Below are positions 6,370-13,076 of a DNA stretch of 13,076 nucleotides, piece after piece. Position 1 is the stretch's first letter. Each line of letters starts with the position of its first letter. A program made the translations under genes and the position numbers. The stretch spans positions 1 to 13,076 of the forward strand of contig CALZUY010000061.1 in assembly GCA_945829445.1 (NCBI GenBank), in the 5' to 3' direction. The notes under the pieces were generated by a model. The model ran no database searches and was not told the DNA's origin. It saw only the letters and a list, made by a program, of their open reading frames with translations. Source of the DNA: Butyricicoccus_A sp945486175 (GTDB lineage: Bacteria; Bacillota; Clostridia; Oscillospirales; Butyricicoccaceae).

Positions 6370-8028
6370 TCAGATTTCCATGATGACCGGGAGGATCATC
6401 GGGCTGCGCTTTGTCTTGCGGTAGAGGAATTCCGACAGGTCGTTTTTGACGTTTGCTTTGATGGTTGTCCAGTCGCGGATCTGCTCATCAATACAGCGGT
6501 CGAGTGCGCGCTGGGAAATGCGCCGCAGCTCTTCCATGAGATCCTCCGCTTCCTTGACATAGATAAAGCCGCGGGAGACGATGTCCGGGCCCGCGATGAC
6601 AATGCCGCTTTCGCTGTCCAGCGTGACAACGACAACCAGCAGGCCGTCCTCTGACAGATGCTTTCTGTCGCGCAGCACTGCCGTGCCGACATCGCCGATG
6701 CCGAAGCCGTCGACCAGTACCTTGCCGGACGGAACCGGATTGGCAAGGCGTGCGGTCTTCGCCGTGATTTCAACCGGGCGGCCGATATCCGCAATGATGA
6801 CATGGCGCGGATTGACGCCGGTCTGTACAGCCAGCTCGCCGTGGCGGCGCAGCATGCGGTATTCGCCGTGTACCGGGATAAAGTACTTCGGCTTGACCAG
6901 GGAGAGCATCAGCTTCAGCTCCTCACAGCAGGCGTGGCCGGATACATGGATGATGGCGGAGCGGTCATAGACGACATCCGCGCCCTTCTTGCTCAGCTCG
7001 TTAATCATCTTGGTGACCGACTTCTCGTTGCCCGGAATGGCGGAGGCAGAGATAATGATCTTGTCGCCTGCGCCGATTTCCACCTGCTTGTGGCCGGAAA
7101 ATGCCATGCGGTACAATGCGCTCATCGCCTCGCCCTGCGAGCCGGTGCATACGACGACCACCTTGCTCTTGGGATAGCGGTTGATGTCCGCGATGTCAAT
7201 GAGCACATTCTTCGGCGCGGTCAGATACCCCAGCTCCATCGCGACGCGCGCGATGTTCTCCATGCTGCGGCCGCAGATGGCGACCTTGCGCCCGTGGTGT
7301 GCGGCGGCGTCGAGTACCTGCTGTACGCGGTAGATGTTGGAAGCGAAGGTCGCAATGATAATGCGCTGGTCGCAGCCCTTGAACTGCGCCTCAAACGTCT
7401 TTCCGACTTCCAGCTCGCTCGGCGTATAGCCCGAACGCTCGACGTTGGTGGAATCGCTCATCAGTGCCAGCACGCCTTCCTTGCCCAGCTCGCCGAAACG
7501 CGTCAGGTCGATCATTTCACCGGAAACCGGGGTCGCGTCAATCTTGAAGTCGCCGGTGTGAATAATCGTGCCGAGCGGCGTTCTGACCGCCAGTGCGACG
7601 GAATCCGCAATCGAGTGGTTGGTGTGGATCAGCTCGATGTTGAAGCAGCCCAGCTTGATGTGGTCGCCCGCCTTCACGCAGTTGATCCTGACCTTGCCGA
7701 GCATGCGGTGCTCCTCAAACTTGGAGTTCAGGATGCCCGCGACAAGGCGCGTGCAGTAGACCGGCACATTCAGCTCCTTGAGTACATACGGCAGCGCGCC
7801 GATGTGGTCCTCATGGCCATGCGTGATGACGATGCCGCGCACCTTGTTCCTGTGGCGGCGGAGGTAGGTGATGTCCGGGATGACGAGGTCAACGCCGAGC
7901 ATTTCATTGTCCGGAAATGCAAGGCCGCAGTCGATGACAAAAATGTCCTGCCCGTACTCTACAACCGTCATGTTCTTGCCGATCTCATTGAGTCCGCCCA
8001 ACGGGATAATCTTCAGTTTTTCTTTCAT
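6370..8028 (-). CDS. rnjA: Ribonuclease J (beta-CASP metallo-beta-lactamase exo/endoribonuclease)
   Basis: This 552-residue protein starts at ATG 8028, where MKEKLKIIPLGGLNEIGKN aligns with the family N-terminus (B. subtilis RNase J1 is about 555). The metallo-beta-lactamase motifs are complete: THGHEDHIG (HGHEDH about 70-75), THTNHSI region (about 136-140) and HTGDFK (157-162). The beta-CASP part includes SDSTN, ATFASNIYRVQQV, GRSMEN, CTGSQGE and VSGHACCEE. The C-terminal domain ends TKRSPMILPVIMEI, as in known homologues. It degrades and processes mRNA and rRNA 5' to 3'. Whether it is J1 or J2 cannot be told here. AAAGGA is 16 nt from the ATG, too far for a strong site, and an in-frame GTG at 8142 with GGAG 5 nt upstream would add 38 Cys-rich residues; I regard the shorter form as the real one. 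Confidence 0.95.
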   Translation of the reverse strand: MKEKLKIIPLGGLNEIGKNMTVVEYGQDIFVIDCGLAFPDNEMLGVDLVIPDITYLRRHRNKVRGIVITHGHEDHIGALPYVLKELNVPVYCTRLVAGILNSKFEEHRMLGKVRINCVKAGDHIKLGCFNIELIHTNHSIADSVALAVRTPLGTIIHTGDFKIDATPVSGEMIDLTRFGELGKEGVLALMSDSTNVERSGYTPSELEVGKTFEAQFKGCDQRIIIATFASNIYRVQQVLDAAAHHGRKVAICGRSMENIARVAMELGYLTAPKNVLIDIADINRYPKSKVVVVCTGSQGEAMSALYRMAFSGHKQVEIGAGDKIIISASAIPGNEKSVTKMINELSKKGADVVYDRSAIIHVSGHACCEELKLMLSLVKPKYFIPVHGEYRMLRRHGELAVQTGVNPRHVIIADIGRPVEITAKTARLANPVPSGKVLVDGFGIGDVGTAVLRDRKHLSEDGLLVVVVTLDSESGIVIAGPDIVSRGFIYVKEAEDLMEELRRISQRALDRCIDEQIRDWTTIKANVKNDLSEFLYRKTKRSPMILPVIMEI

Positions 8029-8238
8029 AATATGCGTATCACTTTCCTTTACATGAAGCACAGGCCGAAAGCATACATCGCCTCTGAAGCAGGCACAGCA
8101 AACAGGCTCTCCGGCGGGTGAACCGGAAAAGCACTGCTGCACGCTTTCTCCGTGCAGAATTTGTCAAAAATAAATTGGTTTCAAATCTATCCGAACGCCG
8201 CAAAAATCCTCAATTCGGCGGCCAAACATCAAAAACTT
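8029..8238 (-). promoter_or_regulatory. Predicted long structured 5' leader of the RNase J mRNA
   Basis: From the predicted start near 8238 to the ATG there are about 210 untranslated bases. A perfect 7-bp hairpin, CTGCACG with CGTGCAG around a 7-nt loop, sits at 8137-8157; its loop carries the GGAG-like sequence and its 3' arm the GTG at 8142. A shorter TCCGG/CCGGA stem lies near 8110-8127, and CGCCG/CGGCG can pair near 8195-8220. No known riboswitch was recognised. RNase autoregulation through its leader is a possibility by analogy only. Confidence 0.4.
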
Positions 8239-8244
8239 TATCAT

Positions 8245-8273
8245 AGTATACCACACTTTTGCACAATTGTACA
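8245..8273 (-). promoter_or_regulatory. Sigma-A-type promoter of the RNase J gene
   Basis: On the minus strand, TGTACA (8268-8273; 4 of 6) is 17 nt from TATACT (8245-8250), with TG one base upstream as an extended -10. The first of the repeated TGCA motifs (8260-8263) lies in its spacer. Confidence 0.6.
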
Positions 8274-8402
8274 CCCACCTGTGCATTTTACACAGAAAAA
8301 CAGGTACGAAAAATTTCTGTTTTGCATGACTTTTTTCGACATCTGTGCATTTTTCATCGTCGGTTTCAGGTTTTTTTGCACAATTTTGCAATCTGTTTTG
8401 CA
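8260..8402. repeat. Array of seven TGCA-centred motifs in divergent intergenic region
   Basis: TGCA occurs at 8260, 8282, 8323, 8346, 8377, 8387 and 8399, mostly as TTTTGCAC/T or TGTGCATTTT. Longer sequences recur: TTTTGCACAATT twice (from about 8257 and 8374), CTGTGCATTTT twice (from about 8280 and 8343) and CTGTTTTGCAT twice (from about 8317 and 8393). Intervals are 22, 41, 23, 31, 10 and 12 nt, near whole helical turns. The array fills the AT-rich stretch between the RNase J and metF promoters and touches both. Confidence 0.55.
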
Positions 8403-8426
8403 TTTTTCCGCCGCATGCGGTATACT
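8398..8426 (+). promoter_or_regulatory. Probable metF operon promoter with palindrome in the spacer
   Basis: TTGCAT (8398-8403; 3 of 6) is 17 nt from TATACT (8421-8426). Predicted start is near 8433. The spacer ends in a perfect 10-bp palindrome CCGCATGCGG (8411-8420) directly abutting the -10, a plausible operator. No SAM riboswitch or T-box was recognised between here and metF. Confidence 0.5.
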
Positions 8427-8461
8427 AAAACATATTCTACTAAAGTATAGGAGTTTGACTC

Positions 8462-9340
8462 ATGAAAATTTCGGATATATTCAAGACCAAAAAAACAGTT
8501 TTTTCCATGGAAGTTTTCCCGCCGAAAAAGACAAGCAAAATCGATACCATTTATGATACCATCGAACGCCTGGGCGATTTGCAGCCCGACTTCATCAGCG
8601 TCACCTATGGTGCGGGCGGAACAGGCACAGGCAGCCTGACAGCAAAAATCGCATCTGATCTGAAAAACACCTATCACATCGAGCCGATTGCCCATCTGAC
8701 GGCGATCCACACTACGCGCCAGCAGGCCACTGACATGCTGCATGAGCTGCGCGACAGCGGCATTGAAAATGTGCTCGCACTGCGCGGTGACCGTCATCCT
8801 GAGCTGCCGATTCCGGGCGATTTCAAATATGCCAGCGACCTGACCCAGTTCATCACGGATTTCGGCGGGTTCGACATCTGCGGCGCATGCTATCCGGAGG
8901 GCCACCCGGAATCCGAGGATCTGATTTCCGACGTCACCAACCTGCGCCCGAAAATCGATGCCGGTGCAACGCATCTGATCTCCCAGCTGTTTTTCGACAA
9001 CAACGATTTTTACGCATTCCTCGACCGCGCAAAGCTGGCGGGCATCAATGTACCGATTGAAGCGGGCATCATGCCGGTCATCAACAAGGCGCAGATCGAG
9101 CGCATGGTCTCCACCTGCGGCGCGAGCCTGCCGCGCAAGTTTGCGCATATGGTCTCCCGCTATGAAAATGATCCGGAGGCACTGTTCGACGCAGGCATTG
9201 CCTATGCGGTCGACCAGATCATTGACCTGATCGCCAGCGGTGTCGACGGCATCCACCTGTATACGATGAACAATCCGCGCGTTGCGCATATCATCTATAC
9301 GCGCATCCGCAAGGTGCTGGAGGCGTCCAACAAGGCATGA
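8462..9340 (+). CDS. metF: 5,10-methylenetetrahydrofolate reductase MetF
   Basis: This 292-residue TIM-barrel flavoprotein reduces 5,10-methylene-THF to 5-methyl-THF, the methyl donor for methionine synthase. Family motifs are FSMEVFPPK with the catalytic-type Glu at residue 17, VTYGAGGTGTG (about 48-58), HLTAIHTTRQQ, LALRGDRH, CGACYPEGHPES (with the His of the substrate region), HLISQLFFDN and IEAGIMPV. The length is typical of bacterial MetF, which lacks the regulatory domain of eukaryotic MTHFR. TAGGAG lies 8 nt before the ATG. Its TGA stop overlaps the ATG of the next gene (ATGA), so the two are translationally coupled. Confidence 0.97.
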   Translation: MKISDIFKTKKTVFSMEVFPPKKTSKIDTIYDTIERLGDLQPDFISVTYGAGGTGTGSLTAKIASDLKNTYHIEPIAHLTAIHTTRQQATDMLHELRDSGIENVLALRGDRHPELPIPGDFKYASDLTQFITDFGGFDICGACYPEGHPESEDLISDVTNLRPKIDAGATHLISQLFFDNNDFYAFLDRAKLAGINVPIEAGIMPVINKAQIERMVSTCGASLPRKFAHMVSRYENDPEALFDAGIAYAVDQIIDLIASGVDGIHLYTMNNPRVAHIIYTRIRKVLEASNKA

Positions 9341-9972
9341 ACCTGACGCTCGACCGCGCAGAGGTACTGCGCTATATGGGGCATGCGGGCGGCGATGCGG
9401 GCATTGCGGAAACTGCCCAGCGGGCAATGGACCGCATCGTCGAAATTGCCCAGCCGCGCTGGAAATGGATTGTCTGCACGCCGGATGCGCTGCCGCTGTC
9501 CGGCAATGATATCCGCCGCCATCTGGACGGCTGTGACCGCATGGCGGTGCTGTGTGCCACACTGGGCGCGGCAGTTGACCGCGAGATCCGGCGCACCGGG
9601 CACCGCAGCATGCTGGATGCACTCGCACTGGACGCGGCAGCGGGCGACGCCATCGAGAAGGTATGTGACACGGCGGAGGATGAAATCCGCATGCAGTTCG
9701 GGCAGGACGGCTTTTATGTCACCGGACGGTTTTCCCCCGGCTACGGCGACCTGCCGATTGACATCCAGCTCGATTTGCTCGCGCTGTGCGATGCACCGCG
9801 CCGCATCGGGCTTTCCGTGACGCCGTCCAATCTCCTGACGCCGGGCAAGTCGGTCACTGCCCTGCTCGGCATTTCCGCGCACCCGGTTTCCGGGCGCGGG
9901 CGCGGCTGCGGCACCTGCCGCCTGTCCGCAGATTGTCCCTATAGAAAGAGAGGAACCCACTGTGGAGCTTAA
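9337..9972 (+). CDS. Stand-alone MetH reactivation-domain (SAM-binding) protein
   Basis: This 211-residue protein resembles the C-terminal activation domain of cobalamin-dependent methionine synthase, which binds S-adenosylmethionine and supports reductive methylation of cob(II)alamin. RFSPGYGDLPIDIQ (131-144) corresponds to the RxxxGY SAM-binding signature, and IGLSVTPSNLLTPGKSVTALLGIS (157-180) is the conserved segment that follows it. The N-terminal ~125 residues are helical. The C-terminus carries C191-x2-C194-x5-C200 plus C209, possibly a metal or Fe-S site; this is inference. It lies between metF (4-nt overlap) and metH (11-nt overlap), and that MetH ends after its B12 domain, so this protein most likely supplies the missing domain in trans. 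Confidence 0.85.
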   Translation: MNLTLDRAEVLRYMGHAGGDAGIAETAQRAMDRIVEIAQPRWKWIVCTPDALPLSGNDIRRHLDGCDRMAVLCATLGAAVDREIRRTGHRSMLDALALDAAAGDAIEKVCDTAEDEIRMQFGQDGFYVTGRFSPGYGDLPIDIQLDLLALCDAPRRIGLSVTPSNLLTPGKSVTALLGISAHPVSGRGRGCGTCRLSADCPYRKRGTHCGA

Positions 9973-12328
9973 TTCCCATATTTTATCTGATTTTCTTGTA
10001 CTGGATGGCGGCATGGGCACAATGCTCATGGAAGCCGGCATGCCGGCAGGCTCGCTGCCGGAGCTGATGAATCTGAACCATCCTGAAGTCATCACCTCCG
10101 TCCACCGCCAGTATGTCGAAGCCGGCTCGGACATGGTCATCACATGCACCTTCGGTGCAAACGAAAAGAAGACTGCGGGCTGCGGCCACACGGTAGAGGA
10201 AATCATCACCGCCGCCGTCGCCAATGCGCGCGCTTCCGGCGCGAAATATGTCGCGCTGGACATCGGCCCGATCGGCGAGCTGCTCGCCCCGACCGGCACG
10301 CTGGACTTTGACGACGCCTATAACATGTTCGCCCGGCAGGTGCGCTGCGGCGCAGCCTGCGGCGTGGATGCCATCTATATTGAAACCATGACCGACCTGC
10401 TGGAGGTAAAAGCCGCTGTGCTCGCCGCGCGGGAAAACTGCGACCTGCCGGTGTTTGCCACCATGACGTTTGAAGCCTCTGGGCGCACCTTCCTCGGCGT
10501 GCCGCCGGAAGCGGCTGCACTGACCCTGCAGGGCCTCGGTGTGAGCGCCATCGGCATCAACTGCTCGCTCGGCCCGAAGGAAATCCTTCCGATCGCCAGC
10601 CAGCTCGCCGCCGTCGCATCCGTCCCGCTCATCATCAAGCCGAATGCGGGACTGCCCGACGCCGCGTCCGGCACCCTGTCATATGACATCACGCCGGAGC
10701 AGTTTGCACAGTATGTGCCGGAATATCTCTCCCTCGGCTTTACGATTTTCGGCGGCTGCTGCGGCACCACGCCGGAGTATATCCGCCGCATCCGCGCTGT
10801 ATTGGACAGCGCATCCTTCCGCGCGCCGGAGAAAAAGCACCTCTCCGCGCTGTGCTCCGGCACACGCTATGTCCCGGTGGACGGCGTGTGTGTCATCGGT
10901 GAACGCATCAATCCGACCGGCAAAAAGCGCTTCAAGCAGGCGCTTCAGGAGCATGACATCGACTATATTGTGGAACAGGGCATTGAGCAGTCGGACGCGG
11001 GCGCACACGTGCTCGACGTCAACGTTGGACTGCCGGGTATCGACGAGCGCGAGATGATGCTCGAGGTCATCAAGGAGCTGCAGAGCTGCATTGACCTGCC
11101 GCTCCAGCTCGATTCCAACAATCCCGAGGTGCTGGAACCTGCACTGCGCCGCTACAACGGCACGCCCATGATCAACTCGGTCAACGGCGAGGACGCGAGC
11201 CTGAACGCCATCCTGCCGCTTGCGGCAAAGTACGGCACAATGGTTGTCGGTCTGACACTGGATGAAAACGGCATTCCGCCCACGGCAGAAGGCCGCGTTG
11301 CCATCGCGCGCAAAATCGTCGCGCGTGCCGCGGAATACGGCATCGGGCCGGAGCGCATCGCCATCGACTGCCTGACGCTGACCGTTTCCGCAGAGCCTGC
11401 GGGCGCGATGAACACGCTGTCCGCCCTGCGCACCGTCAAACAGGAGCTGGGCGTCAAAACCTGCCTCGGCGTATCCAACATCTCGTTCGGCCTGCCGCAG
11501 CGCGTCAAGGTCAATTCGCACTTTCTTGCCATCGCGCTGGAAAACGGCCTCGACTTCCCGATCATCAATCCGAATATCCCGGAAATGATGCAGGCGGTCG
11601 ATGTGCATAACCTGCTGCACCAGCGCGATCCGGGCAGCGCACATTATATCGAAACCTATGGTGTCCCGGCAGATGTCCCCGCTGCACCCAAGGCTGCTGT
11701 CTCCGATGCGCCTGATGTGCAGACCGCCATCCTCAAGGGCCTGGGCGACGACTGCGCCGCCGCGACGCGCAAGCTGCTGGAAACCAACGACCCGCTCGAT
11801 GTCGTCGCAAAGCACCTGATCCCTGCGCTCGACACCGTCGGTGACCTGTTTGAACAGAACAAGCTGTTCCTGCCGCAGCTCATCCGCTCCGCGGAATGTG
11901 CAAAGGCGGGCTTTGAGGTCGTGCGCCAGCACATGGCACAGCAGGGCGGCGAAGCGCCGAAGGCAGATAAGGTCATCCTCGCGACCGTCAAGGGCGATAT
12001 CCACGACATCGGCAAAAACATCGTCAAGGTCGTCATGGAGAACTACGGCTATCAGATTCTCGACCTCGGCCGCGATGTGCCGCCGGAGGCCGTCGTGAAA
12101 TGCGCACTGGAGCAGGATGTCCATCTGGTTGGCCTGAGCGCACTGATGACCACGACGCTCGGCGCGATGGCAGACACGATTTCGCTGCTGCGCGACAGCG
12201 GTTATACCGGCAAAATCATGGTCGGCGGCGCTGTGCTGACTCCCGATTATGCCGCCTCCATCGGCGCGGATTTCTACTGCCGCGATGCAAAGGCATCGGT
12301 TGATGCCGCCCGTTCGGTATTCGGCTGA
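9962..12328 (+). CDS. metH: Cobalamin-dependent methionine synthase MetH, lacking activation domain
   Basis: This 788-residue protein (full-length E. coli MetH is about 1,230) transfers a methyl group from methyl-THF through cobalamin to homocysteine. The homocysteine domain (about 1-290) has LDGGMGTML, CTFGANEKK and the zinc ligands C201 (INCSLGP), C266 and C267 (GGCCGTTPE). The pterin-binding domain (about 305-560) has GERINPTGKKRFKQAL, HVLDVNVG (347-354), LQLDSNNP and SVNGEDA. The B12 cap is at about 580-665. The B12-binding domain has VKGDIHDIGKN with the cobalt-ligating His681, then VGLSALMTTT and VGGAVLT. It ends at 788 with no activation domain. It starts at GTG 9962, with AGAGGA about 8 nt upstream, overlapping the preceding gene by 11 nt. 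Confidence 0.97.
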   Translation: MELNSHILSDFLVLDGGMGTMLMEAGMPAGSLPELMNLNHPEVITSVHRQYVEAGSDMVITCTFGANEKKTAGCGHTVEEIITAAVANARASGAKYVALDIGPIGELLAPTGTLDFDDAYNMFARQVRCGAACGVDAIYIETMTDLLEVKAAVLAARENCDLPVFATMTFEASGRTFLGVPPEAAALTLQGLGVSAIGINCSLGPKEILPIASQLAAVASVPLIIKPNAGLPDAASGTLSYDITPEQFAQYVPEYLSLGFTIFGGCCGTTPEYIRRIRAVLDSASFRAPEKKHLSALCSGTRYVPVDGVCVIGERINPTGKKRFKQALQEHDIDYIVEQGIEQSDAGAHVLDVNVGLPGIDEREMMLEVIKELQSCIDLPLQLDSNNPEVLEPALRRYNGTPMINSVNGEDASLNAILPLAAKYGTMVVGLTLDENGIPPTAEGRVAIARKIVARAAEYGIGPERIAIDCLTLTVSAEPAGAMNTLSALRTVKQELGVKTCLGVSNISFGLPQRVKVNSHFLAIALENGLDFPIINPNIPEMMQAVDVHNLLHQRDPGSAHYIETYGVPADVPAAPKAAVSDAPDVQTAILKGLGDDCAAATRKLLETNDPLDVVAKHLIPALDTVGDLFEQNKLFLPQLIRSAECAKAGFEVVRQHMAQQGGEAPKADKVILATVKGDIHDIGKNIVKVVMENYGYQILDLGRDVPPEAVVKCALEQDVHLVGLSALMTTTLGAMADTISLLRDSGYTGKIMVGGAVLTPDYAASIGADFYCRDAKASVDAARSVFG

Positions 12329-12349
12329 CCGCCGCGGATTTCCATTAAA

Positions 12350-12366
12350 ATTACAAAACAGTTACA
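12350..12366 (-). promoter_or_regulatory. Upstream WalR-like direct repeat (weak call)
   Basis: On the minus strand this reads TGTAAC-N5-TGTAAT, matching the WalR consensus TGTWAH-N5-TGTWAH. It overlaps the left arm of the metH terminator and lies about 150 bp before the next promoter, so it may be coincidental. Confidence 0.3.
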
Positions 12367-12420
12367 GCTTCCCGCACGCTTTGGTTACAATCCCGGGCGC
12401 GCGGGGAGCTGTAATTTTTT
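12362..12420 (+). terminator. Intrinsic terminator of the metF-metH operon
   Basis: TTACAGCTTCCCGCACGC (12362-12379) pairs with 12397-12414 as an 18-bp stem containing one G-T wobble and one A-C mismatch, with a 17-nt loop, followed by T6 (12415-12420). A second small CGGC/GCCG hairpin (12421-12434) followed by T7 may act as a backup. It begins 34 nt after the metH stop. Confidence 0.8.
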
Positions 12421-12515
12421 CGGCAAAATCGCCGTTTTTTTCGCCAAATGTGCCAATTTGCCGTGTTTTTTCTTGTGCAATGTCCCTGAAATTCTGAAAA
12501 ATTCCGGATTTTGGT

Positions 12516-12544
12516 TTGACAAATCCGCCTCTGTCCTGTAAGAT
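12516..12544 (+). promoter_or_regulatory. Sigma-A-type promoter of the SH3b-3D protein gene
   Basis: A perfect -35 TTGACA (12516-12521) is 17 nt from TAAGAT (12539-12544; 4 of 6). Predicted start is near 12551, giving a leader of about 72 nt, too short for a ydaO-type c-di-AMP riboswitch. Confidence 0.75.
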
Positions 12545-12546
12545 AG

Positions 12547-12573
12547 GTTACAGTTCAGTTACATCACCGTAAC
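12547..12573 (-). promoter_or_regulatory. WalR-like box overlapping the transcription start
   Basis: On the minus strand, TGTAAC (12558-12563) - TGAAC - TGTAAC (12547-12552) is a perfect TGTWAH-N5-TGTWAH direct repeat, the consensus for the WalR (YycF) response regulator that controls cell-wall hydrolase genes. A third half-site, GTAAC on the plus strand at 12569-12573, keeps the 11-bp period in inverted orientation. The position just after the -10 suggests repression. Confidence 0.55.
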
Positions 12574-12622
12574 AAATTGATACCGAATGTTCACCACATT
12601 CCCGATTGAAAAGGAGTTACAT

Positions 12623-13076
12623 ATGTTTCAGAAATTAAAGAAATGCATCATGGTTGCCGTTACCGGCATCGTGCTTACGGCCAGCGTCACCGCAGGCGCT
12701 CTGGCTGCTAATGTTACCGCAACCACCAGCGTCAATGTGCGCGCAGGCGCGGGCAACAACTACAAGGTCGTCACCGTCCTCAAGAAGGGACAGGTCGTTG
12801 CCAAGACCGGCTCTTCCGGCAACTGGATCAAGGTCAGTGCAAACGGCAAGACCGGTTATGTATACGGCAAGTACCTGACCAGCGGCGGCACCACCACGAC
12901 CAACGCTTCCAAGAAGCCGAGCACCACAACGTCGAGCACCGGCAGCAAGGTCTACATGGGCAACTACAAGCTCACGTTCTACGCAGGTGATACCACCACC
13001 GCTTCCGGCAGAACCCCGCGTGTCAACCACACCATTGCGGCTGACACCTCCATCCTCCCGATGTACTCCAAGGTTT
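12623..13076 (+). CDS. Secreted SH3b and 3D-domain cell-wall protein, partial at the window end
   Basis: At least 151 residues are encoded, with no stop before the window ends. AAAAGGAG lies 6 nt before ATG 12623. Residues 1-28 form a signal peptide (MFQKLKKC basic start, hydrophobic core, AGALA cleavage site). An SH3b-type wall-binding domain follows (about 30-87), with SVNVRAGAGNNYKVVTVLKKG, GNWIKV and KTGYVYGKYL. A Thr/Ser/Gly-rich linker covers 88-108. The last part is the beginning of a 3D domain (from about 113): YKLTFYAG, TTASGRTPR and HTIAADTSILPMYSKV, with Asp141 in the conserved AD motif. 3D domains are related to the MltA/RpfB lytic transglycosylase barrel, so a peptidoglycan-remodelling role outside the cell is likely. 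The remainder of the 3D domain lies beyond the window. Confidence 0.9.
   Translation, partial: MFQKLKKCIMVAVTGIVLTASVTAGALAANVTATTSVNVRAGAGNNYKVVTVLKKGQVVAKTGSSGNWIKVSANGKTGYVYGKYLTSGGTTTTNASKKPSTTTSSTGSKVYMGNYKLTFYAGDTTTASGRTPRVNHTIAADTSILPMYSKV

Noticed and set aside
6658..8121. 487-codon open frame on the plus strand opposite RNase J
   Set aside because: It is antisense to an unmistakable RNase J, is rich in Ala/Asp/Arg/Val shadow codons, and has no domain motif.
8427..8461. SAM riboswitch or T-box upstream of metF
   Set aside because: Neither the S-box core nor a T-box TGGN-type sequence with terminator was seen, and the predicted leader is only about 29 nt.
8366..9628. 420-codon open frame on the minus strand opposite metF
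   Set aside because: It is antisense to metF and the reactivation gene and runs into AT-rich promoter DNA; no motif or start signal supports it.
10679..12124. 481-codon open frame on the minus strand opposite metH
   Set aside because: It is a shadow of metH, whose zinc, pterin and B12 motifs are all intact in the plus frame.
12545..12622. ydaO-type c-di-AMP riboswitch before the SH3b-3D gene
   Set aside because: Such riboswitches often precede wall-lytic genes, but the predicted leader of about 72 nt is too short and no matching core was seen.
1..13076. CRISPR arrays, tRNA or rRNA genes
   Set aside because: No regular direct-repeat/spacer pattern, tRNA cloverleaf or rRNA sequence was recognised anywhere.

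Overview
The window looks like chromosomal DNA from an endospore-forming, fairly GC-rich member of the Clostridia (Oscillospiraceae/Butyricicoccaceae-like is my guess). The evidence is a spoIIGA-sigE sporulation operon, a clostridial-type split cobalamin methionine synthase, RNase J, strong Shine-Dalgarno sequences and sigma-A promoters of Gram-positive type. Most genes are GC-rich. The first 1.6 kb is clearly more AT-rich and looks acquired.

Layout. (1) 1-1640, minus strand: a NACHT-type STAND NTPase gene with its own good promoter. It appears cut at its 3' end by the terminal repeat of an IS3-like element at the window edge. (2) 1656-3330, minus strand: spoIIGA and sigE, the protease and pro-sigma-E pair of the mother cell, behind a promoter with a Spo0A box and the unusual 22-bp -35/-10 spacing known from Bacillus subtilis spoIIG. 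sigG, often the next gene, is not here; the NACHT gene follows instead. (3) 3365-4191, minus strand: ylmH, an S4-domain ribosome-associated RNA-binding protein. (4) 4299-6218, plus strand: birA and a thioredoxin-reductase-like flavoprotein, ending at a strong bidirectional terminator. ylmH and birA diverge from one nearly symmetric promoter. (5) 6370-8028, minus strand: RNase J with a predicted leader of about 210 nt. (6) 8029-8461: an AT-rich divergent regulatory region between RNase J and metF, with seven TGCA-centred motifs spaced near whole helical turns. (7) 8462-12328, plus strand: a translationally coupled methionine operon, metF - MetH reactivation-domain protein - metH, closed by an intrinsic terminator. 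(8) 12329-13076: a regulatory region with WalR-like boxes, then the start of a secreted SH3b-3D-domain cell-wall protein that runs off the window.

How the genes work together: metF makes 5-methyl-THF, metH transfers the methyl group to homocysteine through cobalamin, and the small middle protein supplies the reactivation domain that this short MetH lacks. SpoIIGA processes pro-sigma-E after asymmetric division. The 3D-domain protein probably trims peptidoglycan, and direct repeats matching the WalR consensus at its promoter fit that role. Promoter, terminator and operator calls were made by eye and are predictions.
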